A program made the position numbers and the translations under genes. Shown here in pieces: positions 34,223 through 44,398 of a DNA stretch of 64,000 nt; positions within the stretch are counted from its first letter, which is position 1, and every line of letters begins with the position of its first letter. Under the pieces are notes generated by a model. It searched no databases, was not told the origin of the DNA, and saw nothing but the letters and a program-made list of their open reading frames with translations. The stretch spans positions 434,001-498,000 of the forward strand of contig JAGMVK010000004.1 of the NCBI GenBank assembly GCA_020747065.1. The letters run 5' to 3'. This DNA is from Cadophora sp. MPI-SDFR-AT-0126. Taxonomy: Eukaryota > Ascomycota > Leotiomycetes > Helotiales > Ploettnerulaceae.

Positions 34223-35443
34223 TGTGATTTACCAACTACACAAATACGCAGAGGACGGCATGTCTCGGAAGAGCATCCCTGGCCTCTCACTTTGCTGGCC
34301 TTCGCACACGCGCAACTTGCTTTCTTTCGTCACGGCCACAAACTTTTTCTTTCGACCCTGACTGGTGGTTAGACAAAAAAAGATAAAAGCCTGCGATAGA
34401 TATTACAAAAGTCGATGTCGATGCTGCATGTTATGCTTTCTATTTCATTTCATCTGTTCCGAGTTTTACAATTCTTCTTTTTTTGTCTTTTCGGATGTGT
34501 TCTCATGTATGTATGTATCGAGTGGATCTTTCGGTGTGTCATCTTCCTATCTGATCTACATCCGTTGGATTGAGAGGCTTGTCAGGCCTTTCTCCGTGGA
34601 CACTGGTGGGGATGGATATGACGCACCAGAAAGAAAAAAAGTTGTTGCGAAGAAAGAAAGACAAAAGTTGGCGATTGTTTCGTTTCCAGTTTTGTGCCTT
34701 TGCTTAATGATGAGGTGTCGAATCGAGTTATCACGATGTGATATGGTCTGGTCTGATATGATCTACTGCGAAGCTTGCAAGGGTTTTGATCCATGGATGG
34801 TGTAGGATGGCGTTCCGGCACCGAATTGACGAGACCATATATCATGACATGCACGCTACTAGCTTACTTGCTGGCGGAAGTGAGTGATTTGGCTTGTACC
34901 TTTATGCAGTTCAGCGTTTAGCAATAAAAAAAAACTTCAAAACCACTTGCTCCCGTTCTATTTTCCTCCCATCCTGTTGCCAAATTGACCGCAAATCGAG
35001 ATCAGTGGGAAGATGATTTAGCAGGCACAGAACCATGAAGGCAAGAAAGGTAGAGAAGAGGAATGTTTTTGTTGTTTTCAGCTATGCGTATCTATCAACC
35101 CTGCTGGATTCAGTACCACCAGCTAGAATGATATCTTCACACAGCCCGTGATCCTCTCTCAAGCCATATTTTTCTTCATCGAACCAAATCATCGAAGAGC
35201 AGAGATGCTTGCCATTCACCAAATGCCAGATCCGATGCAGGTTTTGATGTATCAATCATTGAAAGGAATTGTGTTTGTTATGTCCGTCCCATTCATGCCA
35301 GGATCACCATAGCCAGCCAGCCAGCCAGCGCAAAGATCAACGCAACGCAAATGTCGTAAAAGCAGAAGTGGAGGGCTCTAGTCTATCGCTGAAAGACGAG
35401 GAAGACATGATGGAGCTTGTGTGAGTTTCAACGAGGAGTTGAA
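34223..35443. other. convergent intergenic region with AGCC repeat
   Basis: Holds the 3' flank of the acidic-protein gene and that of the DUF6699-like gene. An AGCC tandem run lies at 35311-35328, and several A- and T-runs are present. The frame 34365-34805 is Cys/Phe-rich without motif and is not called. Confidence 0.5.
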
Positions 35444-36505
35444 CTACAGGTCGTCGCCTCCAGTGGCTTCTTGACCCTTCTTGGCCTTCTTCTTGGGTTG
35501 AGGGGCGCCTTCCTTCTTGCAGTGTACGACGAGGCGGGTCCATGACTCCTCTTTGTCCCATTCGAAGCCGGCTAGGACTGGGGTTTCGAGCTCATCATCT
35601 GCCTATTGGGAGGAAGAGTCAGTGGATGTCCTGTCTACCTCGGTGCTTCTTGCACAGCAACAGGTAATGATGATTGATGACAGTCCAGTGGGAAGGAGAG
35701 TAATCAAGAACATACCTTCTTTCGGAATTGCTTGTGAATAGCGTCTAACGCATCCTTGATGGTAACACCTTTCAGGTTCCGCGCAGTTACCTCCAAACCA
35801 AGTGGGAAGTGTAGGTCGATTCTCTTGACTGGTGGGGTAGTAAGGGGTTTCTTGAGCCAGCCCTTCTCGGGGTCATCCAGTGTCATTGGTGACTTGTTGA
35901 TGTGCCTGTGAATATTAGTTTCTCTTCTCCCTTTTTTTCATTCATTGCTGCTAGCACCGAGACTGGAAAACTAGACTTGCAGAGAGAAGTTTTCCTTTTC
36001 CATGTGCACTTGCAGGTTGGATTCCAGCAGCGATCGGAATGAAGCTCGCAGGACAAGCGAAAGAAGGATAACTGACCAGTTCAGCTTCTGTGTCTCAACG
36101 GCAATCTGCAGTTCCGTTCCTTCCTTCTCTGTACGATTTATTGTCAGCTTTGCTCAATTCGAGTGATTGCCCCGCCATTTCTCTTCATCATCTTGTTATT
36201 AACATCAGAACAAGAGCTGGAACTCAAGCCGGTCATTCCGGGCCATTACTGGAGCTTGACACATGATATCTGACTGGATGACACGGGATTGAATATAGGA
36301 AGGAGATAGACAACTCCATCTAGCCGCTCGCAGCGAGAGATGAAACAGAAACTCTGGAATGCAATCACTTACCCAGATCAAGAATGTTGTAGACACCTGG
36401 TACACTCGAGCTTGCTCTCCGCTTCTCCTTGGGAGGGCTAGATGAGAGACCTTGTACGGCGGAGTCGACCTTTGATAAGGGTGCTGGTGCTGCGTCGGCT
36501 GACAT
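35444..36505 (-). CDS. small DUF6699-like fungal protein
   Basis: Role unknown. Four exons are read on the minus strand: 36505-36373, 36128-36077, 35905-35716 and 35602-35444, all phase-consistent, giving 177 aa. The N-terminal 45 residues are Ala/Ser/Pro-rich and low complexity. The fold then runs through GVYNILDLEKEGTELQ and VKRIDLHFPLGLEVTARNL to VTIKDALDAIHKQFRKK, a pattern I associate with the fungal family DUF6699. The C-terminus is Lys-rich (KKEGAPQPKKKAKKG). The 52-nt second exon and a 244-nt first intron make the gene easy to miss. The family assignment is from pattern memory and should be treated as moderate. Confidence 0.65.
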
Positions 36506-38237
36506 GGTTGCTCTTGTTCTTACGACCTTACTTTGATGATGAAGTGTAAGATTGCTTGGTTGATGTTGAAGGAGACTCAGCTGTGAGAGAGTCGAGTGGT
36601 GGCTTTGTTTAGTGCTGTGATGGGGAATTGGTTGTAGAAGAGGTATGAGTGAGTGGTCTTGAGGCTTGATTGAGTGTTAATTGAGTGTCGATGTTGATTG
36701 AAGGTGGTGTTGTAAAGAAGAGATCAGGTACGATGCAAGAAGAGAAGAGGAACAGGAACAGAGAGAGGGGAAGAAGAGGGGTTTGTATGAAGTGAGCAGA
36801 GCTTCGGAGCCCGGGCGTTGGTGCTTTGCCCTCCTACTGGTTTCAGTCAAGGCAGGTGAGCATAGGTAAGAGCGGGGTATGCCTTGACCTGCCTATACTT
36901 AATCGACTCAATCAGCTTGAAGCTGCTCACTCGCGTGACTGCCGTCTCCTCAGGTGAGGCGAGTAAGAGGTGTTATTGATGGAAAGGTCTAAATCTCTAG
37001 GTTAGGCTAGATCGGGTAGTACTTGCCCCACTTGGCCCCTTCCCCGCAACCAGGACAGGCTCAGGAGTCTGGGGAAGAGGGGCCCACTAGCGGACGACGT
37101 GTTGCTTCACTGGGATGAATTAAAAGGTAGGTAACATTAAAGAGGAGAGGATTCAAATTGAAGCTGTTAGCTCTCAAAATCTTCAATTGTTTTGAAGTTT
37201 TTGGGAAGCTGCATTTGCGTGGTGCTGTGCATTGCATTGCATTGCGACGACAGAGACATGACGCCATCCTATCATCGAGCCATCCTGACAAGGGAAACGC
37301 GAGGCGGGCAAGTTTAAGCTTCCGAGCATCCCACTTCATCCATCATCTCCTGACTGCTGGCCTGCCCTGCTCAGGAATGTGACCACTGAGTGATTGAAGT
37401 TCATGTAATTTATGGCTAGCTCACTGAGAGTGGAATTACCACGCCATAACAATTCAGGAATGGTCAGGAACGAGAGAAAAAAAAATGGTACGAAAGGTAC
37501 CTGTGGCTACAAGTGGAAATGGGATCACGGAATGAGTGAGTGCTGTGAGATGATTGACTCTGCTGAGGCATTTTGAAACGTCCTCAAAGGGCATGCTGAC
37601 TAATGACGCCAAGAACAGTGCTGCTTGCTGCCTCAGGTACAGATGAGGCATTTACACATGATATTTGCATCCGGGTGAATTAAAAAAGATTGTTACACGA
37701 TAAGAGCCTCTAAATCATCACCTAAATTGGCAAACACCCTTCACGACCGTCTAGAGTCTGCTCTCTACTTTTTGTAACGCTTTTTCTTTCAAACCACCTC
37801 ATCACATGGTCACGTTCCGGAAGCAGTAAAAGAAGGAGAAGGTTCCCCTCACCGCCACAAAGTTCTGCCAGGCGCCTCAGAACGTCATTGTAGGTGCTTT
37901 TTGACCCACGTCCAAATTTCGGACTTCGGTAGAAGCAGATCGACCTTCTATCGAACCAAACTTGAAACCGAAAACGTGTTTGTTGATACTCCCATATTTT
38001 GTCGCGAACATATTCCACAGTATGTATCAAATGAATCTGCCAATTTTCATTCTTACGCGGCTTCTGATAAGAATTCCAGAACTGACAAAAATATCCCGAT
38101 AGCACCAGCCACAATCTTATCTTCTTCAACCCACCAAAAGCACAGGCACAGGCACAGGCAGGCACGAACAAACCAGAACAGAACAGTACAGTGCAGAAGC
38201 AAGCCCAAAACTCAAAAACCCCAACCCCATCATCACG
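36506..38237. other. divergent intergenic region
   Basis: Upstream of both the DUF6699-like gene (-) and 6-phosphogluconolactonase (+). The stretch 38128-38170 has a repeated CACAGG unit in the probable leader of the latter. ORFs at 37722-38249 (-) and 37901-38410 (+) overlap the leader and lack motifs. Confidence 0.5.
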
Positions 38238-39020
38238 ATGGCTCGACAACCCAACCTCTTCGCCTTCCCCACCATCGACAACCTCGCAACAACGCTACGC
38301 GCCTACGTGATCCAATGCCAGACCGCCGGCATCCAACGCCACGACTCCTTCAAGGTCGCCGTCTCCGGCGGCTCCCTCCCCAAGACGCTCGCGCAAGCCC
38401 TCCTCTCTAAGCCCACGTCGCCCGAAGACACGGTCAGGTTCGACAAGTGGGAGATCTTCTTCGCTGACGAGCGCGCCGTGCCGCTCGACCACGAGGACTC
38501 CAACTACCGGCTCCTGAAGGACGAGCTGCTGGACAAGATCCCCGCCGACATGGGCAAGCCCGTCGTGCACCCCATCGACGTCGCGCACCTGGACGACGTG
38601 CAGGAGCTGGCCGATCAGTACGAGCAGCTCCTCGTGCGGAGCTTCGCCCAGCGCGACAGCGTCAAGCTGCCCATCTTCGACTTGCTGCTTCTGGGCTGCG
38701 GACCGGATGGACACACCTGCAGTCTGTTCCCTGGACATGCACTGCTGCGGGAGACGGCCGCGTGGGTTGCGCCGATTGAGGACTCGCCGAAGCCGCCGCC
38801 AAAGAGGATCACGCTCAGCTTGCCGGTCGTCACACACGGTGTTAAGATTGCGTTTGTGGCTACCGGGGCAGGGAAGAAGGGGATTCTAAAGCAGATTTTC
38901 GAGGGGGGAACTGGTTTGCCTTGTGCTCTGGTCAATGAGGGTGCGGGGGAGAGAGCGAGTTGGTTCGTGGATAACGCTGCTGTGGAGGGTGTGAGTTTTC
39001 CACGGAGAGGGAGTCTATAA
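38238..39020 (+). CDS. 6-phosphogluconolactonase (SOL type)
   Basis: Hydrolyses 6-phosphogluconolactone, the second step of the oxidative pentose phosphate pathway, in the cytosol. An intronless 260-codon frame has the usual length. Motifs: FKVAVSGGSLPKTLA near residue 42, WEIFFADERAVPLDHEDSNY near 72, and LLLGCGPDGHTCSLFPGH near 152. SLPVVTHGVKIAFVATGAGK follows near 195. The start MARQPNLFAFP is the first ATG of the frame. The first 550 bases are strongly GC-rich with C/G-ending codons, while the last 200 are not. Confidence 0.95.
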   Translation: MARQPNLFAFPTIDNLATTLRAYVIQCQTAGIQRHDSFKVAVSGGSLPKTLAQALLSKPTSPEDTVRFDKWEIFFADERAVPLDHEDSNYRLLKDELLDKIPADMGKPVVHPIDVAHLDDVQELADQYEQLLVRSFAQRDSVKLPIFDLLLLGCGPDGHTCSLFPGHALLRETAAWVAPIEDSPKPPPKRITLSLPVVTHGVKIAFVATGAGKKGILKQIFEGGTGLPCALVNEGAGERASWFVDNAAVEGVSFPRRGSL

Positions 39021-40084
39021 GGGGAGATCTTGCATGGGTTTGATGATTGCACTTTTCGATTCGGATCTCTTTAGAATTTTACAGAAAGAACGGGTGTTTT
39101 CGCACAGGATATCCCTTCTTTCATTTCAGCAGCCTTTCATTCAGCTAGGTAGAACAAGCAATTCCCAGAGAATGAATGTGAATATTTCCGACAGGTCCGG
39201 GTTATCATCTGGTGTTGGCCGTATCGTGCAGAGTCAGTATTGAGAGTGGGCTGTTTCGAGAGCAAGCTCTCTCGTTTAGCGAAATGACGGAATCGAGTCG
39301 GTGCTCTCGCCTTGTTTACTTCCACCCATTCGTTGTTTCCATGGGTTTCTCGTGCGAGTTATCAGAACACTATTGAATATTCCCTCCAGCGAGACAGCAC
39401 TCCGTTCTGCTTGTTTTGAGTCCGCAAGAATTAGACGACGGAAGCTAATCGCATGCTCAATTTCGATCTTGATTTATCTACACGCTTTCAAAGTGGGCTG
39501 TTATGGAGAGTACTGGTGCAAAATTATGGTTGTTCAGAACGATCATTTTTATTTCCTTTTCCTTCCCTGCTTTTGGTTGAGAAATATGCGTGGAAGTGAC
39601 ATAAGTGAGGCAATTCCTCCATCGGACTCCTTATTTGTGTTGATTTCAATGTACTCTGTGTAATTTCCCCTTCCATACCTCTCATATCATCTCTTCATTC
39701 TACCTCTCATATCAGTTCTCTATCACACCTCTCATATCACAAACAACACGACCGACATCAAGCGATGTGGTTAGCCTCTGGAGACCAGTCCGATTTTTAC
39801 TTCCACTGTTCAGTTCAATCTCGCTTATTGTACCAAGTCGACTCTTTCCCCCAGCTGTGAATCGTGATTAGCGTCACTTCGATACCCAGCACTCCTCTCG
39901 AGAACCATATTTAGCGTCGACCGTGTTACATGCTTCATTCAGCTCATTCATCACATAGTTCTCCACTACAGCTCCTTTCCTTTCAGATGTCCTTTTTGTA
40001 TTCTTTTCGTGGCGGCGTGAACCTTAACCTCCTTTTCAGTTCATGGCTTCTCTTTTATATTCGCAAATAACCATCAAATCTGCC
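39021..40084. other. intergenic region downstream of 6-phosphogluconolactonase
   Basis: No coding gene is supported; the frame 39301-39663 lacks motifs. It includes a 25-bp tandem repeat (separate entry). Confidence 0.5.
39677..39751. repeat. three-copy 25-bp tandem repeat
   Basis: The 13-mer ACCTCTCATATCA occurs at 39677, 39702 and 39727, exactly 25 bp apart, with diverged spacers. It lies about 335 bp upstream of the 5S rRNA gene. Confidence 0.85.
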
Positions 40085-40203
40085 ACATACGACCATAGGC
40101 TCCTGGGAAATGGGCATCCCGTCCGCTCTGCCATACACAAGCAGGTGACCGGCAGATTAGTAGTTGGGTGGGTGACCACCAGCGAATACCTGCTGTTGTA
40201 TGT
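40085..40203 (+). rRNA. 5S ribosomal RNA (dispersed copy)
   Basis: The 119-nt sequence begins ACATACGACCATAGG and ends GTTGTATGT, matching the ascomycete 5S pattern. The internal control region GATTAGTAGTTGGGTGGGTG and ACCACCAGCGAATAC are nearly identical to Neurospora 5S. Terminal arms ACATACGAC and GTTGTATGT pair with one G-U. GCAGGT and ACCTGC form another helix. A long T-run follows directly. Single dispersed 5S genes are normal in filamentous ascomycetes. Bases about 100-105 and the 5' arm of helix II differ from Neurospora, so it may be a variant type or a pseudocopy. Confidence 0.9.
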
Positions 40204-40220
40204 TTTTTTTTTTTTTTTTT
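40201..40220 (+). terminator. RNA polymerase III T-run terminator
   Basis: An uninterrupted run of about 18 T residues starts at the 3' end of the 5S rRNA, far longer than the four or more T residues RNA polymerase III needs. Confidence 0.85.
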
Positions 40221-40596
40221 TGACTTTTGTCATTTTATTCTATTCAGATAGATACACCTGATAGTGATGCGTTTTGATACTTGACTCTTAATAGTGTACA
40301 CTCAAGTGTAGGTTTTGTCTGTTGTAACCTCTCATCCATGTTCTACAAATTTGTGGATTTGATTTTGGAGATACGCCAGAGACTTGACTCGTCGGAGTGT
40401 GCCCTTTCATTTTGCTTTCTATTTTCATTTCATCTAACTCGCATTTCCCATCTTAAACAAAAAGATGCCAGGGGCAAAACTAAACATAACATTTACCACA
40501 CCACACCACATCTCATGACCATCTCCATCACATCATCCCACACAACCATCACCTCCAATCCAACACCCCCCAAACCTCAACTCAAATTCTATCTAC

Positions 40597-42068
40597 CTAC
40601 AACTTCGCATTCCAAGCCGCCCTATCCGCACTCTCAAACGGCTTCTCCCTCCCATCCCACCAAACCGGACACAGCTGGAACCACTTCTCCCTACTACAAA
40701 CACTATGCACGCTCCTCTTGTGGCCGAGGTCCACATACTTTCCAATCGTCAGGCCCTGGCTGTTCTCGTAGCTGAGGATCGTGCCGCCCGTGGCCTTGGG
40801 CTCGCCGACGATGTTGGCCGTGCGCGGGTCGTCGAGGAAGCAGTAGTGGATGCAGCTGCTGTACCACGCGTTGACGCGCTTGGAGCCGCGGAAGGTGGAG
40901 TCGCCGACGAGGGAGTGCCGGCCGCGGTCGTAGGGGGAGGAGGAGTAGTGAGCGCCGTAGTGGTCTTCCTGTTGCGTTGAAAGAAAGGAGATGTAAGTTA
41001 TCCTGTCTGTTTACCACATACACAACATACCCAAAGCGGAGCTCTCAAGAATAAAGACACAAAATAGGTGAGGAGAGGAGAGGAGAGGAGAAGCCATACC
41101 GTCGCCCAATACAACTCAAAATACGCAAACCTCCTCTCATCAAACCTCCCAAAAAGACAAAGCACATGCGGATCCTCCCACAACCTCCTCAAATACTCCC
41201 TATGCTCATCCACCGTCCCCATCTCATTCCACCCCGCCGCAACCCTCGGGTCATTCTGCCACCGATTGAACAACCCCAAGTGCTCACCATCCCTCCAATC
41301 CACAACCTCGAGCGAGAAGTGCTCGTCCAGCTCGGGAATGTACCGACTGTAGCATATCGAGCCTGGATGCGGTTTTGGGCGGCGGATCGGATGTCGCGCG
41401 TAGATCGGCTCGTGGGGGAACTTCATGGTTTGCGTGTAGGTCTCTGGCATCAGGGGGTATGAGGAGATGGGTTTGCGGAGGGGGCCGGACGTTCCTGTTC
41501 CTTGGGCCCAGATGGGACGGGGGCCGAAGGGGGAGGAGGCACCTTGCCAGAATGCGCTTCGTAGGATGAGAATTTCGTCTTGGGATTCGGGGGTTGGTGC
41601 GAAGGCGGCATCAATCACTTTTCCGCTCCAGGGCTGGGGATGCTCGATTGCTAGGCCGGTGACGAGGAGTTCGGTTCGGATTGTCTCTTTGCCTGTCCCT
41701 TCAAGAGTAAGTCGGAAATACTCGTTTGCGGGTGAGGAGATGTAGAGGGCGTGGATTAGGTTCCATATTTGTGCTAGAGATGGCGGAGTATTTTCTGTCC
41801 AGGCAAATGTCGTGCTTGGACTGCGGTAGGCGCGAGCCCAGAGACTGTTGTCTGATGCTGGAGGGACGGAGGTTGACAAACGGGATGTGAGGGGAAAGAA
41901 GGTCAGATTGGGATTGTGGAGGGGCTCTGGGGGTGTTCGGCCGTTGGTGGGTTGCGAGTCGAGGGCTAGAGAGAGGGTGGTTGGTGCTGAGGAGCTGGTG
42001 ATGACGCGATAGCTTGTTAGAAATGGATGAGGGAGCTTCACCAGTGGGTGGGTCGGTTGCGAACTCAT
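40597..42068 (-). CDS. siderophore-type N5-hydroxyornithine acyl/acetyltransferase (SidF/SidL-like)
   Basis: Predicted GNAT-fold enzyme that acylates N5-hydroxyornithine in hydroxamate siderophore synthesis. Exons 42068-41100 and 40968-40597 are joined across a 131-nt intron (GTATGG donor, AACAG acceptor, phase 0), giving 446 aa, close to fungal SidF/SidL. The N-terminal half is variable. The catalytic AlcB/IucB-type domain starts near residue 245: [20 protein letters not shown], then [19 protein letters not shown] and [18 protein letters not shown] across the splice. [21 protein letters not shown] and [20 protein letters not shown] follow. It cannot be decided by eye whether it is the anhydromevalonyl (SidF) or acetyl (SidL) enzyme. 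Four ATCWGATAA motifs upstream suggest iron control. The 5' part of exon 2 is very GC-rich. Confidence 0.85.
41071..41090. repeat. AGGAG pentamer repeat in the acyltransferase intron
   Basis: Four tandem AGGAG units lie just inside the 5' splice site (minus-strand gene), in transcript orientation a CTCCT run. Confidence 0.9.
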
Positions 42069-42164
42069 GGTGATGGTTTAAGACTTTCACTTCTTGATCA
42101 ATTGTAAAAACACGAGACAAGATACAGAAGGCAAACAAGGTCAGAAGACGAAAGGAAGAAAAGG

Positions 42165-42173
42165 ATCAGATAA
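42165..42173 (+). promoter_or_regulatory. ATCAGATAA, iron-GATA (SreA/Sre1-type) site, promoter-proximal
   Basis: A perfect ATCWGATAA about 97 bp upstream of the acyltransferase ATG. This extended GATA motif is the known site of the iron-sensing GATA repressors (SreA, Sre1, Urbs1) at siderophore genes. Confidence 0.7.
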
Positions 42174-42445
42174 AACTCCTCGGCACGAAAAGCAAGCTCC
42201 TAGCTTGACCGAGACCGGGAGAAAGGCGTGAGAGTGGGTATGTAGTATTCAGCAGCCCTGCTTCCATTCTTCCCAGCCCAGCTCTCAAATCTCCATCCAC
42301 CTTCCCAAACTTCCCTTGCAAGGCCGAACCAATCATTACATACATCGGATGCTCAACAAGCATCAAGAGTGGAGTTCGACGTGAAAAATTGCTGGGATAA
42401 AGAACAAGACCCCGCGCTAAGAGCATGACAAGCCGCTATCAGTTG

Positions 42446-42554
42446 ATCTGATAACCTAATAATCTTATCAGATCGATCGATCCCGTCTGATTATGAACAG
42501 TGGTTGGTGGAGCGGAGGCTACAGTAGAGCATGAAAAACGACTTGATCAGATAA
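42446..42554. promoter_or_regulatory. cluster of three ATCWGATAA iron-GATA sites
   Basis: Perfect ATCWGATAA matches lie at 42446-42454 (+, ATCTGATAA), 42465-42473 (minus strand, ATCTGATAA) and 42546-42554 (+, ATCAGATAA). They are 380-490 bp upstream of the acyltransferase ATG. The first two face each other 10 bp apart. No other gene has its 5' end here, so they most likely serve the acyltransferase. Confidence 0.75.
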
Positions 42555-43021
42555 GATGAGACGGGATGAGAACTTTTCTCTCGCCTTGCTCGCCCTGGGA
42601 CTTGCTCGCCCGTAGACGTCCACCTCTCTTCTCTGTGAGGTCCATTCCCGATTCCATTCTGCAGCGCCTTTCGAGGACGTCGTTATTAACATAGAAGCGA
42701 TGAAGGACATTCATTGCGGGCCGAGGCATTCTTGGACTCTCGATGCTGGACTTGTTCGTTCAGTGCCGGTGTGCAGTTCTTTCGCCAGTAGATTTCCTAA
42801 CAAGTATCAGGACAAATGAGGGTTTCTTCCTACATCAGTCAATTCTGCACCACGCAGTTTTCTCATCCCCCCTCCCCGAATTTAATCGCTTGCTTTTACC
42901 ACTTCCACTTCTACTTTTCTCTTTTTCAGACAATTGTAAAGCGGAAAACCCAGATTCTCAAAACCCACCTACCTCTGATGCGAGTGACACAACCCTTCCA
43001 ACTCTCAAATACCGTATTCTT

Positions 43022-43120
43022 TCCTCTCCATCCTCTCCATCCTCTCCATCCTCTCCATCCACCTCCCTCCCCTCTCCTTCTCCCTCCCCTCTCCTTCTCC
43101 CTCCCCTCTTCTCTCCAGTA
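43022..43120. repeat. pyrimidine tandem repeat (TCCTCTCCA unit)
   Basis: About four tandem 9-bp TCCTCTCCA units are followed by two or three CCCTCTCCTTCTCCCT-type units; the strand is almost pure C/T with scattered A. Confidence 0.85.
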
Positions 43121-44398
43121 ACTTCCTCAACCCCGCACGCAAATAACCCCACCATCACTCTAAGGGACCACGAAACATCCGAAAAACGACGATAAGCATA
43201 CTTGTATTTCGCTCAAGCAAACAAGCCTAGTGTCATTTATCGTCGACATAAAAATAAGAACGAGTATGGAATTTATTTCATTTCTGTAACGCTTTGCTTT
43301 TGCATTGTAGAGTGCTCTCCCGGCCGTGCCTAGCCAGCTATTTCGCTTGGGAAAGACGTAGAAAAACCCGAACTTAGCAATCTATCTGAGTGACTATCCT
43401 AGACACCCCGCCTTACAGGAATTGCAGCAATATAATACTCTGTGGTCAGTTCTTCGTATTACGTTCCATCCGATGCTGAGATGAACGTCGCGCTCAAAAG
43501 GCCAGATATAGAAACATGAGATCATCTGATGTCATCAATCACGTAAAGTACTCTCAAATCTCCCTCATCATCATCCTCATCCTAAGTTGTTCAGTCATCA
43601 CAAGACGATCTTTACGAACAAAAGGTATTCAAAGTTGGGTGTATGTATGTATTGTGGGATCTCGCAAACTAATCTAAAGTCCATCGAAGTAATCAAGGTA
43701 CATAGAAAAATCCACGGCCCGTGTCCATTCTGTATGCACCTGCATATGCGGGGGTTGTCTGTCAACCGATGCTATGTATGTATGTCCGTATCCATGCCAT
43801 GCATACCCGAGCCGCCCCTATCCCGAACCCGTCCAAATCCATCCTAAATACCAGGCCGAATATCAATCAAAGGGGGCAAGTAGACACTAACGCCAAACGT
43901 GATCCTGTCCCTGTAGAAAGCATCCCGAAATGCACAAGAACCATCCATGGACAAAAGAAAAGAATAGCACGGATGTGTGAAGAAGAGTAAATCCAATGAA
44001 GTTATCCTAAATATCAAAAAGCAAACAACTCTTCCCTGTGCATAAACTCGTTGCAAAAGCAGGGAAGTGAAGGTGGTGGAGCTGGGCGGGCTCTGGGTAT
44101 CAAGCTATCGGCCCAATGCAAATGCAAACGCAACGCAAACGCAACGCAAACATGATTGATCATGTATGTGGTGTTATCCCTGCCACAGTGACATATCCCC
44201 ATAGGTAGTGCCATACCATATCCCAATCCCATATCCGATCCAGGCATGGTGACAAATGAAAAGTGTCATGTCCGGATTCAGGTTGAATGAATCGTCAACC
44301 CCCCGATGCGAATAACCGTCGCAAATGCAGTGAAATAGTGAAAGAAAAACTCGTGAATCATATGTCGCGTGCTCGATGACCTGCAAGAGTCGATGCGT

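Larger units (their letters stand above)
42069..44398. other. 2.3-kb stretch upstream of the acyltransferase
   Basis: Besides the GATA sites, it holds a Ser/Pro-coding pyrimidine repeat near 43022-43120 and a degenerate GCAAAC/GCAACG repeat near 44115-44150. The frame 42743-43195 (+) is low complexity and not called. Confidence 0.5.

Noticed and set aside
38295..38837. 180-codon antisense ORF in 6-phosphogluconolactonase
   Set aside because: Shadow frame caused by strong GC3 bias of the sense gene.
42743..43195. 150-codon Ser/Pro-rich ORF
   Set aside because: Coding appearance comes from the pyrimidine tandem repeat; all three forward frames read as low complexity.
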